A DNA stretch of 39,753 nucleotides, taken from the IMG/VR virus record IMGVR_UViG_3300042731_007292, positions 1-39,753 of that record, one strand, 5' to 3'. Positions within the stretch are counted from its first letter, which is position 1. Every line of letters begins with the position of its first letter. Below, in pieces: positions 1 through 7,542 of the stretch. The stretch comes from a virus. Under the pieces are notes generated by a model. The model was not told the DNA's origin. It made no database searches and saw only the letters and a list, made by a program, of their open reading frames with translations. The position numbers were made by a program, and so were the translations under genes.

Positions 1-69
1 ATTGGATTATGATAATTGATGCTGATGAAATAATTTGTAATCATAAAGAGCTGAGATATGTTATGTTGA
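1..69. repeat. Terminal direct repeat, left copy
   Basis: These 69 bases are identical to 39685-39753. The glycosyltransferase frame continues without a stop when the two copies are merged (714 nt, 238 codons in all). That is what an overlap from assembling a circular or circularly permuted genome looks like. A real short terminal redundancy cannot be excluded from sequence alone. Confidence 0.95.
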
Positions 70-440
70 ATAATGTTCCAGATATAAGAACCGATGTTTT
101 TACTTTTAAATTGTATGATATGTGGAATAATGATTATTATAGAGATGACAACTGGTGGGTTGCTCATAATAATAATTGGCATATGGCATTTAGGGCAAGA
201 AAAAATAATTATATATGGAATGAACAAACTTTACATTGTGGAAGGTTTCCAAAAAATATAGGAACATCTGCATATATTAGTAATTTTAAAATCAAACACA
301 TGGGTTGGAGTACTCCAGAAGACAGAAAAAGAAAGTATAAAAGATACATGAGGATTGACCAAAACGGCAAATATGGAATACTTGAACAATATCTTAGTAT
401 TTTGGATGAAAACCCAAGGCTGGTGAAATTTGATGATTAG
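1..440 (+). CDS. Family 2 glycosyltransferase, C-terminal part (gene crosses the circular join)
   Basis: This is the 3' portion of a GT-A fold glycosyltransferase that begins at 39411. Joined across the 69-bp overlap it makes 237 aa. The segment opens with WIMIIDADE, where DAD (about residues 98-100 of the full protein) is the metal and nucleotide-sugar binding DXD motif. The rest is rich in W, Y and N (RDDNWWVAHNN, HMAFRARK, KIKHMGW), as in small phage-encoded GT2 enzymes. It ends only 7 nt into the next gene, so the two are translationally coupled. The predicted role is sugar transfer from an NDP-sugar to a virion protein or glycan; donor and acceptor cannot be read from sequence. Confidence 0.85.
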   Translation, partial: WIMIIDADEIICNHKELRYVMLNNVPDIRTDVFTFKLYDMWNNDYYRDDNWWVAHNNNWHMAFRARKNNYIWNEQTLHCGRFPKNIGTSAYISNFKIKHMGWSTPEDRKRKYKRYMRIDQNGKYGILEQYLSILDENPRLVKFDD

Positions 441-687
441 TAAACGATTTGATAAAGAAAATTATACATTTAAAATTAATGGAAAAGATTTAGATTTTTC
501 TGATTCAAGAAAAATAACTATAATAAAAGAAGCCAATTGTATTGACACTATAGAAGTTGAGTTAGTTCTTGATGAACAACAATTAAAAGTTGATAGTATG
601 GCAAGATTGTATTTTATTCTTGGAGATAAAAAATATATTGTAATTGATGTTGAGGATATTAAAAAATGTAATGAGGCGAGCAAATGA
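433..687 (+). CDS. Small hypothetical protein of the modification island
   Basis: An 84-aa protein. The ATG at 433 is chosen because GGTGA lies 7 nt upstream; a TTG at 430 is the alternative. It overlaps the preceding glycosyltransferase, and its TGA overlaps the ATG of the methyltransferase at 684. It looks beta-rich with alternating hydrophobics (TIEVELVLDE, ARLYFILGDKKYIVIDVED), like a small beta-barrel or Ig-like fold. I recognise no family. Its tight coupling on both sides suggests a partner or substrate adaptor for the modifying enzymes (inference). Confidence 0.7.
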   Translation: MISKRFDKENYTFKINGKDLDFSDSRKITIIKEANCIDTIEVELVLDEQQLKVDSMARLYFILGDKKYIVIDVEDIKKCNEASK

Positions 688-1274
688 TTAATAAACGGTT
701 TATGTTTCGAAGCGACGATTTTTCAAATCGTCGCAATGTATTATTTTTTGATGAAGAAATTGGATACTTGCATGAAGAAGGGCATACAATTGATATAGGC
801 TGCGGAACTGGTAACAGCCAGCCATATTTTAATGGGGTTGGACAGTCTTGGACAGGATTAACTTTTAATAAAATAGAATTTGAATGTGCCAAAAGCGAGT
901 TTCCAGATAGACACATTATTTATGGAGATGCTCATGACATCCCAGCCGGAAATAATATTTTTGACAATTTTATTTTTTGGGACAGTCTTGAACATATGGT
1001 TAGTCCATTTATTGCATTGTCAGAAGCAATGAGAGTTTGTAAGCCTATGGCAAAAGGATTAATTTTTATGCCTGGACAAAATTGGCTTGAGCATCATGAC
1101 CACATTCATGTAATGACAGTTCCACAAATGGAGCAATTATTTAGAAAAGTTGGTTTGAAGTGTGTTAAGTCTATTCGGAAAAAATACCCAAACAATCCAC
1201 AATTGTATTGTGAAGGGATGGCAGTTTATCAGGTGCTAAATGACCCTGATTATCAGCCAGAATATAAATTATAA
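684..1274 (+). CDS. Class I SAM-dependent methyltransferase (1)
   Basis: A 196-aa Rossmann-fold methyltransferase. Motif I is TIDIGCGTGNSQ (about residues 35-46). The motif II/III region has HIIYGDAHDIP, followed by FDNFIFWDSLEHM, the usual layout of the Methyltransf_11 group. The late motif LIFMPGQNWLEHHDHIHV is His-rich. The start overlaps the preceding stop as ATGA. A perfect 10-bp hairpin lies inside codons 10-17. It stands between glycosyltransferase genes, so methylation of a sugar or of the glycosylated protein is the likely reaction (inference); N, O or C specificity is not visible. Confidence 0.85.
   Translation: MINKRFMFRSDDFSNRRNVLFFDEEIGYLHEEGHTIDIGCGTGNSQPYFNGVGQSWTGLTFNKIEFECAKSEFPDRHIIYGDAHDIPAGNNIFDNFIFWDSLEHMVSPFIALSEAMRVCKPMAKGLIFMPGQNWLEHHDHIHVMTVPQMEQLFRKVGLKCVKSIRKKYPNNPQLYCEGMAVYQVLNDPDYQPEYKL
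712..734 (+). other. Perfect GC-containing hairpin inside the methyltransferase start
   Basis: GCGACGATTT (712-721) and AAATCGTCGC (725-734) form a 10-bp stem with a 3-nt loop within an AT-rich gene. There is no T-run after it, so it is not a standard terminator. A translational or RNA-processing effect is possible. Confidence 0.6.
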
Positions 1275-1292
1275 GAAATTATAGGAGGAAAT

Positions 1293-1619
1293 ATGAATAA
1301 TTACATAGGTGCGAAAATTATAAAAGCTGAATTATCTAATTTAAAAGATTACAAAATTAAAAAATATGGTAAAGATGCTAAAATCAATGATGGTGATGAA
1401 CAAACGGAATGTTATATAGTAGTTTATCCCCCAATTGGAAATGGTGAAGATAAACCATATCTTTCAATGTCTCCAAAAGATGTTTTTGAAAATGCTTATA
1501 GAGAAGTTCACGAAAATGAAATTGGATTACTTATTGGAAATATTAGTGATGATTTTTATGAAAAATTAAATGAATCAATGAAAGAATATGATGAAACTTT
1601 GAAAAAGTTAGCAGATTAG
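1293..1619 (+). CDS. Hypothetical phage protein, YIGAKI...SPKDVFENAYR type
   Basis: A 108-aa soluble protein with a strong AGGAGG site 6 nt before the ATG. It has an N-terminal NNYIGAKIIKAEL segment and a later LSMSPKDVFENAYREV. From memory this pairing (YIGAKI near the start, a Y-P-D/G stretch, then SPKDVFE.AYR) is common in small uncharacterised Gram-positive phage proteins that lie near structural genes. Function unknown. It is followed 9 nt later by another small phage gene, and the pair looks like ordinary phage cargo embedded in the modification island. Confidence 0.75.
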   Translation: MNNYIGAKIIKAELSNLKDYKIKKYGKDAKINDGDEQTECYIVVYPPIGNGEDKPYLSMSPKDVFENAYREVHENEIGLLIGNISDDFYEKLNESMKEYDETLKKLAD

Positions 1620-1628
1620 GAGGTCAAT

Positions 1629-1844
1629 ATGTTTGATTTAGAAAAATTAAAGAAAAAAATTGATTGTTGTAAAAATCCAGAAGTTATAATTACTGTTGTA
1701 AAACTTCCAACTGGAGCATTAGAAGTAATTACAAATTATCAAGAGCTACAAGGTAAAATTGATTATATTTTAAATGCTTATGATGATAATTTGTGTTTAA
1801 AAACTTGTCCACAGATTAAATTGATGGACTGCATTATTCTATAA
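1629..1844 (+). CDS. Small hypothetical phage protein
   Basis: A 71-aa protein with an AGGAGG site just before the ATG. Its central stretch VIITVVKLPTGALEVITNYQ followed by GKIDYILNAYDDNL matches a pattern I associate with short phage proteins of unknown function. The start and RBS are clear, but no catalytic residues or membrane segment are visible. It is the last gene before the GC-rich structured element at 1854-1935. Confidence 0.75.
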   Translation: MFDLEKLKKKIDCCKNPEVIITVVKLPTGALEVITNYQELQGKIDYILNAYDDNLCLKTCPQIKLMDCIIL

Positions 1845-1853
1845 CCAAAAACT

Positions 1854-1935
1854 TGGGGCTAGACATCGCGAGTCGAAAAATGCGCGAGCGCCCGGCGCAT
1901 TGCCCCATTTTATTCCGGGCTAGAATGGAGGCGCT
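1854..1935 (+). promoter_or_regulatory. GC-rich structured RNA element covering the next gene's RBS
   Basis: This is a GC-rich island in a very AT-rich setting. TGGGGC (1854-1859) pairs with GCCCCA (1902-1907). AATGCGC (1879-1885) pairs with GCGCATT (1895-1901), and GAC/GTC (1862-1864/1872-1874) can make a third arm of a three-way junction. The loop AGCGCC (1887-1892) is complementary to GGCGCT (1930-1935), which overlaps the GGAGG ribosome binding site. Alternatively GCCCGG (1890-1895) can pair with CCGGGC (1915-1920), disrupting the first fold. Mutually exclusive folds touching the RBS look riboswitch-like, but I could match no known class. GGGCTAGA is directly repeated at 1856-1863 and 1917-1924. 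Confidence 0.5.
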
Positions 1936-1937
1936 TT

Positions 1938-2228
1938 ATGAGTGAAAATATTATTGATAATTTAAATAAATTTACATCAAAAAAAGGATTAATTATAAGG
2001 GAACTTCCTTTTAATCCAACTGAGCTAATTATTGACAATGAAACAACTGAGTTGACTCATTCACCAAATATGAGTAGAAATTTTATAAATGGGCACAAAA
2101 CTTCTATAATAGCAAAAGATAAATTAGGTCAAGTATTTGAAATTGAATTATATGATGATACTTATATGGACAGGCTTACAAAAAAAGAAGAAGAAATTAG
2201 CAAAGAATGGACTGGTGACAACAAATGA
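1938..2228 (+). CDS. Small hypothetical protein preceding the radical SAM gene
   Basis: A 96-aa acidic protein with GGAGG (1927-1931) 6 nt before its ATG. Its stop overlaps the ATG of the radical SAM gene (ATGA), so expression of the two is coupled. It has a central GHKTSIIAKDKLGQVFEIEL strand-rich stretch and a charged C-terminal helix (RLTKKEEEISKEW). No family recognised. Because the structured element lies over its RBS, control of this gene would also control the downstream enzyme. Confidence 0.7.
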   Translation: MSENIIDNLNKFTSKKGLIIRELPFNPTELIIDNETTELTHSPNMSRNFINGHKTSIIAKDKLGQVFEIELYDDTYMDRLTKKEEEISKEWTGDNK

Positions 2229-4180
2229 GTATAATTTTAGTTTATCCACCACAAAGAGTTTATGAAGGATACGGACAGGGCAGAGAATGGCCGCCGATTG
2301 GCATTGCTTCAATTGCTGCCAACCTTGGCAAAGAATGTATTTGTTTAGATTTATTTGAATATAATGAAGATAATGCATTAGAAGAAATAATTAAATATCT
2401 GGATGATGATAACAATTTCGTTGGGTTTACAATGTTAACAGAGCAAAGACATGTAGTTCTTGACCTTTGCGAAAAATTAAAAAATCAATTTGTTTGCAAG
2501 GTTCCAGTAACTACAATTGTAGGTGGACCACATCCATCAATTATGTATCAGCAATTAACACAATATCCTTTTCTTGACTACATAGTAGTAGGTGAGGGTG
2601 AAAATGCATTTAGGGATATTGTTTCCGGAAAAGGACCAAGAGTTTTTAAATATTCTTTGGAAAAAGATTTAGATAATTTTAAGCCAGCAATTGAAGGACT
2701 AAAATATTTTAAGACTCCATTAAATTTTAAGGAAGCACCAATTGTATTATCAAGAGGATGTACAGACCATTGTTTTTTTTGCTCAACTAATAAAACATGG
2801 GGAAGATATAGAAGTAGAAGTGCTGTTTGTGTTGCGAATGAAATAGCTAAATACAAAGAATTATATGGAATTGAATATTTTAAATTTCAAGATGATTCAG
2901 CTACAGCAGATAAACAAAAAATAATCGATTTGGGTAATTTAATTGGAAATTTAAAAATTAAATTTGAATTAACCTGCAGGGCAGATCAATTTGATGAAGA
3001 AATGATTAAACAATTAAAAGTTGCAGGATGTGTAAAAGTTGCTTTGGGTGTTGAAACTGGAAATGATAAATTTAGACAAAAAATGGGTAAAAATCTTAAT
3101 AGAAAACTAATGTATGAAAATATAGCACTATTGAAAAAATATGGAATACATGTACATTTATTATTGATCCTTGGTTGGCCTGGTGAAAATGATGAAACAG
3201 TCGAAGATACTTGCCAAATGATTAGAGCTTTGCAGCCAGATAGTTTTTCAAAACTTCCAGGGCTTATGATTGTGCCTGGAACTCCAGTCTATAATCAACT
3301 TAAAAAGCGAAATTACATTGATGATAATTACTGGTTAGAGAATAAACCATGTCCTTATTACACAGATGAAATGATTACCCCAAATAAATTAAACATATGG
3401 CATAATAAAATTAATAACTGTATGGCCATAAAAAAAGTTTTGATAACTGCTGTAGTTAACCAGGATGAAAAAATTTTTGAAGAGTATTTAAAAAAACTTG
3501 GCCAACAAAAACATGATAAAAATATTATTATCAAGAAATTTTTTATTCTTCATAATTCAAGCAATTTAAAAAAATATTTGAATGATGATGAATATATCTG
3601 TGTAAATAATAATCTAAATCATGATTTCAAACATGAATGGAGTCAAACAAAATTTGCATTTTTAGCAGAACAAAAAAATAGAATAGTTGAAAAAGCGTTA
3701 GAAACTGGAGCAGACTATTTATTTTGGGTAGATAGTGATTTAATGATTCATGAAAGAACATTAGATACTTTAATCAGCAGGAATGTAGATATAATTGGGA
3801 ATATATTTTGGACAGAATGGCCGGAAACAACAAAGCAAGGACTTAAAGAAATGCCAAATTGCTGGGATATTGACCAATATAATTTTGTTGAAGGATTTCA
3901 AAAATATAGAGAAAAAGCTGTTTTTTATGTTGGAGGAACTGGAGCGTGTATTCTCGTAAATACAGATGTTTATAAAAATGGAGCAACTTATAATTTTATT
4001 CCTAATGTAAGTTTTAGTATGTGGGAAGATAGAGCTTTTTGTATTAGGGCTACTGTTTTAGGATATCCAATTTTAATTGACACTACTTATCCAGCAAAAC
4101 ATTTATATACTGAAAAAATAGTAAAGGAATATTTCGAAAATGAAATTTGTGATAAAATGGAGGTGGAGAAAGTTGAATAA
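2225..4180 (+). CDS. B12-binding-type radical SAM protein fused to a GT-A glycosyltransferase
   Basis: A 651-aa two-part enzyme. Residues 1-140 look like the cobalamin-binding-like N-domain of class B radical SAM enzymes (ILVYPPQRVYEG, WPPIGIASIAANL, IVGGPHPS, IVVGEGENAF), without an obvious DxHxxG cobalamin motif. The [4Fe-4S] motif is C179-x3-C183-x2-C186 (SRGCTDHCFFCS), followed by a radical SAM TIM barrel (FKFQDDSAT, LGVETGNDKFR, LILGWPGE). From about residue 400 a second domain starts at MAIKKVLITAVV. It carries DSD 503-505 (YLFWVDSDLM), a GGTGACI loop and WEDRAFCIRA, as in GT-A transferases. Radical chemistry on a sugar, or C-methylation coupled to transfer, is the likely role (inference). 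The internal ATG at 3422 lacks an RBS, so this is a true fusion. Confidence 0.88.
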   Translation: MSIILVYPPQRVYEGYGQGREWPPIGIASIAANLGKECICLDLFEYNEDNALEEIIKYLDDDNNFVGFTMLTEQRHVVLDLCEKLKNQFVCKVPVTTIVGGPHPSIMYQQLTQYPFLDYIVVGEGENAFRDIVSGKGPRVFKYSLEKDLDNFKPAIEGLKYFKTPLNFKEAPIVLSRGCTDHCFFCSTNKTWGRYRSRSAVCVANEIAKYKELYGIEYFKFQDDSATADKQKIIDLGNLIGNLKIKFELTCRADQFDEEMIKQLKVAGCVKVALGVETGNDKFRQKMGKNLNRKLMYENIALLKKYGIHVHLLLILGWPGENDETVEDTCQMIRALQPDSFSKLPGLMIVPGTPVYNQLKKRNYIDDNYWLENKPCPYYTDEMITPNKLNIWHNKINNCMAIKKVLITAVVNQDEKIFEEYLKKLGQQKHDKNIIIKKFFILHNSSNLKKYLNDDEYICVNNNLNHDFKHEWSQTKFAFLAEQKNRIVEKALETGADYLFWVDSDLMIHERTLDTLISRNVDIIGNIFWTEWPETTKQGLKEMPNCWDIDQYNFVEGFQKYREKAVFYVGGTGACILVNTDVYKNGATYNFIPNVSFSMWEDRAFCIRATVLGYPILIDTTYPAKHLYTEKIVKEYFENEICDKMEVEKVE

Positions 4181-4751
4181 ATTTTTTACTGTGGATGATG
4201 AAAAACTAAACAATTTAGATGATTTTAAAATTCCTTCAGAATGGTGGTCAAGACCTTCCGAATATGCTTTTGCAGATAAATTTTTGAAAGAAAATGAAAC
4301 AATCATTGACGCTGGTTGTGGTATAGAACATCCATTTAAATTTTATGCAGCTAAAAGATGTAAAAAAGTTTATGCAATAGATAGAGATAAAAGACTTGAA
4401 ACATTAGAAAAAAAAGAAAATATTGAATACATTTGTAGTAATCTTGAATCTTTTAAATTGAAAGAGCAAGTTGATAAAATCTTTTGTATTTCATGTTTAG
4501 AAAGAATTAATAATTTTACACCTGTTTTTTCTAATTTAGCTAAATATATTAAAAATGATGGACAAATAATAATAACAATTGCATATCCTCTTTTAAAACC
4601 TGACATTGTTATACAAGCTTTAAAAGATAAATTTATTGTAGAAAAAAATATAAATTATAAAGAATCTAAAAATGATATATATTCAGCACTATATAAATTA
4701 AAATGTTGTTCAATCATTGCAAAAAGGAGAAAAAAAAATGTTAGCAAATAG
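4173..4751 (+). CDS. Class I SAM-dependent methyltransferase (2)
   Basis: 192 aa from a TTG start at 4173, chosen because GGAGGTGG lies 6-7 nt upstream; the in-frame ATG at 4140 has no RBS. It overlaps the radical SAM gene by 8 nt. Motif I is TIIDAGCGIEHPF, with the acidic ribose-binding position in VYAIDRDKRLE and the substrate-region motif VDKIFCISCLERI. It is shorter and more K/N/I-rich than methyltransferase 1, matching the very AT-rich DNA here. It is probably part of the same modification pathway; target unknown. Confidence 0.8.
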   Translation: MNKFFTVDDEKLNNLDDFKIPSEWWSRPSEYAFADKFLKENETIIDAGCGIEHPFKFYAAKRCKKVYAIDRDKRLETLEKKENIEYICSNLESFKLKEQVDKIFCISCLERINNFTPVFSNLAKYIKNDGQIIITIAYPLLKPDIVIQALKDKFIVEKNINYKESKNDIYSALYKLKCCSIIAKRRKKNVSK

Positions 4752-5322
4752 TCTTGAATGGTGGGATAATGAATTTAAAGAAAATTGGAAAGTTGGCATT
4801 GATGGAAGATTGCAAACTAGTTATTATTGTGCTTTAACATTTTCTTTTTTGCATCAAGAAATATTTAAACAGTTTTTAAATTGTAATAATATATTGGATT
4901 TTGGTTGTGCTTTAGGACAATCAACAAATATGATTTATTCAATTAATAAAAATATTACTGGTTATGATTTTAGCAATGAAGCAATAAAAGAAGCAAAAGA
5001 ATTGTATCCACATATAAATTTTACTGATAAATTTCCAAATGAATTATTTGATATTTGTTATATTAGCAATGTTTTAGAACATTTTTATAACCCATTTGAA
5101 ATATTAACTAAAATTACAAAAATAATAAATAAATTTATAATAATTTTAGTTCCATATGAACAGGAGCCAAATGCATTTCATTTTCATAAATTTTATGATA
5201 ATTATTTTATTGCAAATAAAGTTAATAAATTTTCACAAGTATATCAAGCTATTATTCAAACATATAATATGGAATTAGATGGTGGTAAACAAATTATGTA
5301 TGTACTTGAAAAGGAAGTGTAA
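4738..5322 (+). CDS. Class I SAM-dependent methyltransferase (3)
   Basis: 194 aa. The ATG at 4738 follows AAGGAG with correct spacing; an upstream in-frame ATG at 4717 lacks one. Motif I reads ILDFGCALGQSTNM, the post-II acidic residue is in ITGYDFSNEAI, and motif IV is FDICYISNVLEHFYNPFE, the NVLEH form typical of Methyltransf_11/23 sugar- or small-molecule methyltransferases. It overlaps methyltransferase 2 by 14 nt and ends 3 nt before the connector gene. It is the last enzyme of the island, so modification and head-tail genes share one transcript. Confidence 0.82.
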   Translation: MLANSLEWWDNEFKENWKVGIDGRLQTSYYCALTFSFLHQEIFKQFLNCNNILDFGCALGQSTNMIYSINKNITGYDFSNEAIKEAKELYPHINFTDKFPNELFDICYISNVLEHFYNPFEILTKITKIINKFIIILVPYEQEPNAFHFHKFYDNYFIANKVNKFSQVYQAIIQTYNMELDGGKQIMYVLEKEV

Positions 5323-5325
5323 ATA

Positions 5326-5940
5326 ATGGATGTTGAACTAAAATTATTGACTGAGCCAACTGTTAGTATTTTAGGAATTACAGAAACTAAAAATTTTTTA
5401 AAAGTTGAACATACTGAGGATGATGATCTAATTGAAGATATAATAATTCCTGCTGCTGTTAGTTTTGTTGAAGATGAAACTTATATTGATACATCACCTA
5501 GGCAATGGCAACAAAATCAGGAAGGCGATGTTGAAGAAATAGAATTGTATAAAGGACCAGTTCTTTCAGTAGATGAAATTAAATATTATGAAGATTTTGA
5601 TAGTACAGGAAGTTTATTAACTGAGTCAACTGATTTTAGAATCGCTGGTCAAAATTTGGTTCATGTCGATAATTTTTGGGACAAACAGCGAAAATTTGAT
5701 GGATACCAGATAAAATATACTACTGGATTATTTACAAGCGGAAATTATACATCAAGTACAGATCCAAGATTGGCAAAATTTAAAAAAGCAGCCTTAAGAT
5801 TTGCTGCTTGGTTATATGAAAATAGGGAAATGTATGTAGTAACTGTAAATGAATCATTTTCAGTAAATTATAATTACGATGATGTTCCTCCTGAAGTTAT
5901 TAGGTTGTTAAGGCCACACATGAGAGATTGTTTTATGTAG
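5326..5940 (+). CDS. Head-tail connector (phiE125 gp8 / HK97 gp6-like)
   Basis: 204 aa. The N-terminus has the helical connector signature: LGITETKNFLKVEHTEDD followed by LIEDIIIPAAVSFVED, then a beta insertion and a C-terminal helix KFKKAALRFAAWLYENREM. In this family a dodecameric ring sits beneath the portal and receives the head completion proteins. Order here (connector, closure, gp10-like, tail completion, tail tube) matches HK97-type siphoviruses, except that the modification island separates it from the capsid genes. Confidence 0.85.
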   Translation: MDVELKLLTEPTVSILGITETKNFLKVEHTEDDDLIEDIIIPAAVSFVEDETYIDTSPRQWQQNQEGDVEEIELYKGPVLSVDEIKYYEDFDSTGSLLTESTDFRIAGQNLVHVDNFWDKQRKFDGYQIKYTTGLFTSGNYTSSTDPRLAKFKKAALRFAAWLYENREMYVVTVNESFSVNYNYDDVPPEVIRLLRPHMRDCFM

Positions 5941-5955
5941 GTAGGAGTGAGTTCA

Positions 5956-6264
5956 ATGAGATATAGAAGCAGAATAACATTACAATCAGCAACAACGGCA
6001 AGCTGGAAAGGTGGATGCATTTCAACGAGCTGGAACACTGTAAATACTTACTGGGCAAACGTTTCTGAAGAAGGAAAAGAAAACTATGACAATGTTAAAG
6101 GTCAACAAGATACTATGTTGAAAATAGTAATGCGTAGCCAGATAGCTTTATCGAAAGAATATAATAGATTTCTTTTTTCCGGAAAAACAGTACACATTGA
6201 ATCAATTAATGATAAAACTAATAGAGATAGAAATATTACAATAATTGGAAGAGTTTATGAATGA
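5956..6264 (+). CDS. Head-tail adaptor / head closure protein
   Basis: 102 aa starting at ATG 5956, 8 nt after AGGAG; a GTG at 5947 overlaps the RBS and is rejected. MRYRSRITLQSAT is the conserved opening of SPP1 gp16-like closure proteins, followed by the expected beta-barrel with WNTVNTYWANVSEEG and a terminal TIIGRVYE strand. It plugs the connector after DNA packaging. Confidence 0.82.
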   Translation: MRYRSRITLQSATTASWKGGCISTSWNTVNTYWANVSEEGKENYDNVKGQQDTMLKIVMRSQIALSKEYNRFLFSGKTVHIESINDKTNRDRNITIIGRVYE

Positions 6265-6279
6265 AATGAGGTTTAATTT

Positions 6280-6696
6280 ATGATTGCAGTAAATTTACGA
6301 GGAGCTGCAAAAATAAATAGACGATTTAAAAGGATGCCTAACCAATTAAAACAAAAATTGTCTAAAACAATCAGACAAACTGCAATTGTTCATATAGAAA
6401 CGGTTGCTAAAAATAAGTTAACATCTGATAAACATATTGATACTGGAAGGCTTAGAGCATCTATTCACACAGAATGGAAAGGTAATAGAGGCTTTTTGTA
6501 TAAAGATAGGTTTGGCAAAAAATTTGGTGGTGGTTTGCTAGGCACTATAAAAGATGACCTAGGATGTATTGTTGGAACAAATGTTGAATATGCAAAATAT
6601 GTTGAAAGAAAAGATTCTTATTTGGCATATGCATTTAAAAAAGCTAGACCAATATTAATTAAACGAGTAAGAGAAACTTTAAGGGAAGTGATTTGA
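6280..6696 (+). CDS. HK97 gp10-like neck / tail completion protein
   Basis: 138 aa. The family pattern is clear: an N-terminal helix with many K/R (NRRFKRMPNQLKQKL), the HIDTGRLRASIHTEW signature, then IVGTNVEYAKYVERKD and a basic C-terminal helix. These proteins sit at the head-tail interface. The TGA at its end is immediately followed by a TTG start for the next gene. Confidence 0.88.
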   Translation: MIAVNLRGAAKINRRFKRMPNQLKQKLSKTIRQTAIVHIETVAKNKLTSDKHIDTGRLRASIHTEWKGNRGFLYKDRFGKKFGGGLLGTIKDDLGCIVGTNVEYAKYVERKDSYLAYAFKKARPILIKRVRETLREVI

Positions 6697-7122
6697 TTGG
6701 GTGTACAAACATTAGAATTTGAAGCACAAACAGCTTTATTTAGCGCATTGACCAGTAGTTCAACCTTTATGACTGCTGTTTCAAATAAACTTTTTGATAC
6801 TCCACCCGATGATAAACCTTATCCTTATGTTTGTTTATCAAATACAAATGATGAACCGTTTAACCGACATGGAAAAAAGGGACTGAATGTATATTTTACA
6901 TTTGAAATTTATACTCAAGTTGATGGCCTTGGAAGTTATACAGCGAAGAATATTAAAGGTATTATGGATGATGTTTTAAATATGCAAGTATTTAATTTAG
7001 AGACATCATCTTTTAAAATGGATATTTGCAAATTTGTTAGTAAAGATACATTTAAAAATAAAGATATAACTGGAATGTCAGTTATATATATGACAATTTT
7101 AAGAAATACAGTTAATTATTAA
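6697..7122 (+). CDS. Tail completion protein (DUF3168-like)
   Basis: 141 aa from a TTG directly after the previous stop; AAGGGA about 10 nt upstream supports it. DUF3168 features are visible: an N-terminal helix EAQTALFSALTSS, then LFDTPPDDKPYPYVCL, a central FTFEIYTQVDGLGSYTAKNI and a final strand. In the family it terminates the tail tube on the head side. Confidence 0.8.
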   Translation: MGVQTLEFEAQTALFSALTSSSTFMTAVSNKLFDTPPDDKPYPYVCLSNTNDEPFNRHGKKGLNVYFTFEIYTQVDGLGSYTAKNIKGIMDDVLNMQVFNLETSSFKMDICKFVSKDTFKNKDITGMSVIYMTILRNTVNY

Positions 7123-7135
7123 AGGGGGGTAAAGT

Positions 7136-7531
7136 ATGTTTGCAAATGGAGCAACATTACAATTTGGAACTACAAATACGGTTAGCGAATTAACTAATAT
7201 TACATTTGGGGGATATGATGCTGATGACCTTGATACAACAACACATAATTCTTCAACAAAATTTAGAACTTATGAAAAAGGGTTAACTGATGCAGGTGTT
7301 GTTGATTTTGAAGGACTAGGAGACCAGGATGACATTGATATATTGGAACCTTTAGCTACAACTACAACATTGCAATCAATTACAGTTACAGTTCCAACAA
7401 CTCCATCAGTTACAAAATTTGAATGCAATGGATTTATTAATTCATTTGAAGTTGGAGCGCCACACGATGATTTAATTAGTGTAAGTGGAAGTATAAAAAT
7501 ATCTGGTAAACCAACTTATAGCAAAGTATAG
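7136..7531 (+). CDS. Major tail tube protein
   Basis: 131 aa with GGGGGT upstream. The fold signature of short siphovirus tail tube proteins is present: FANGATLQFGTT, ELTNITFGGYDADDLDTTTH, VDFEGLGDQDD and a final ISVSGSIKISGK strand. Its position between tail completion and tail chaperone is diagnostic. As one of the most abundant virion proteins it is a candidate acceptor for the glycosylation island (inference). Confidence 0.87.
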   Translation: MFANGATLQFGTTNTVSELTNITFGGYDADDLDTTTHNSSTKFRTYEKGLTDAGVVDFEGLGDQDDIDILEPLATTTTLQSITVTVPTTPSVTKFECNGFINSFEVGAPHDDLISVSGSIKISGKPTYSKV

Positions 7532-7542
7532 AAGGTGAAAAA

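Noticed and set aside
1854-1935. Hammerhead or HDV-like ribozyme
   Set aside because: The three-way junction and GAAA resemble a hammerhead, but the essential CUGAUGA core is missing (CTAGACA instead), and HDV pairing does not fit.
3422-4180. Separate glycosyltransferase gene starting at the internal ATG
   Set aside because: No ribosome binding site and continuous frame with the radical SAM domain; treated as a fusion.
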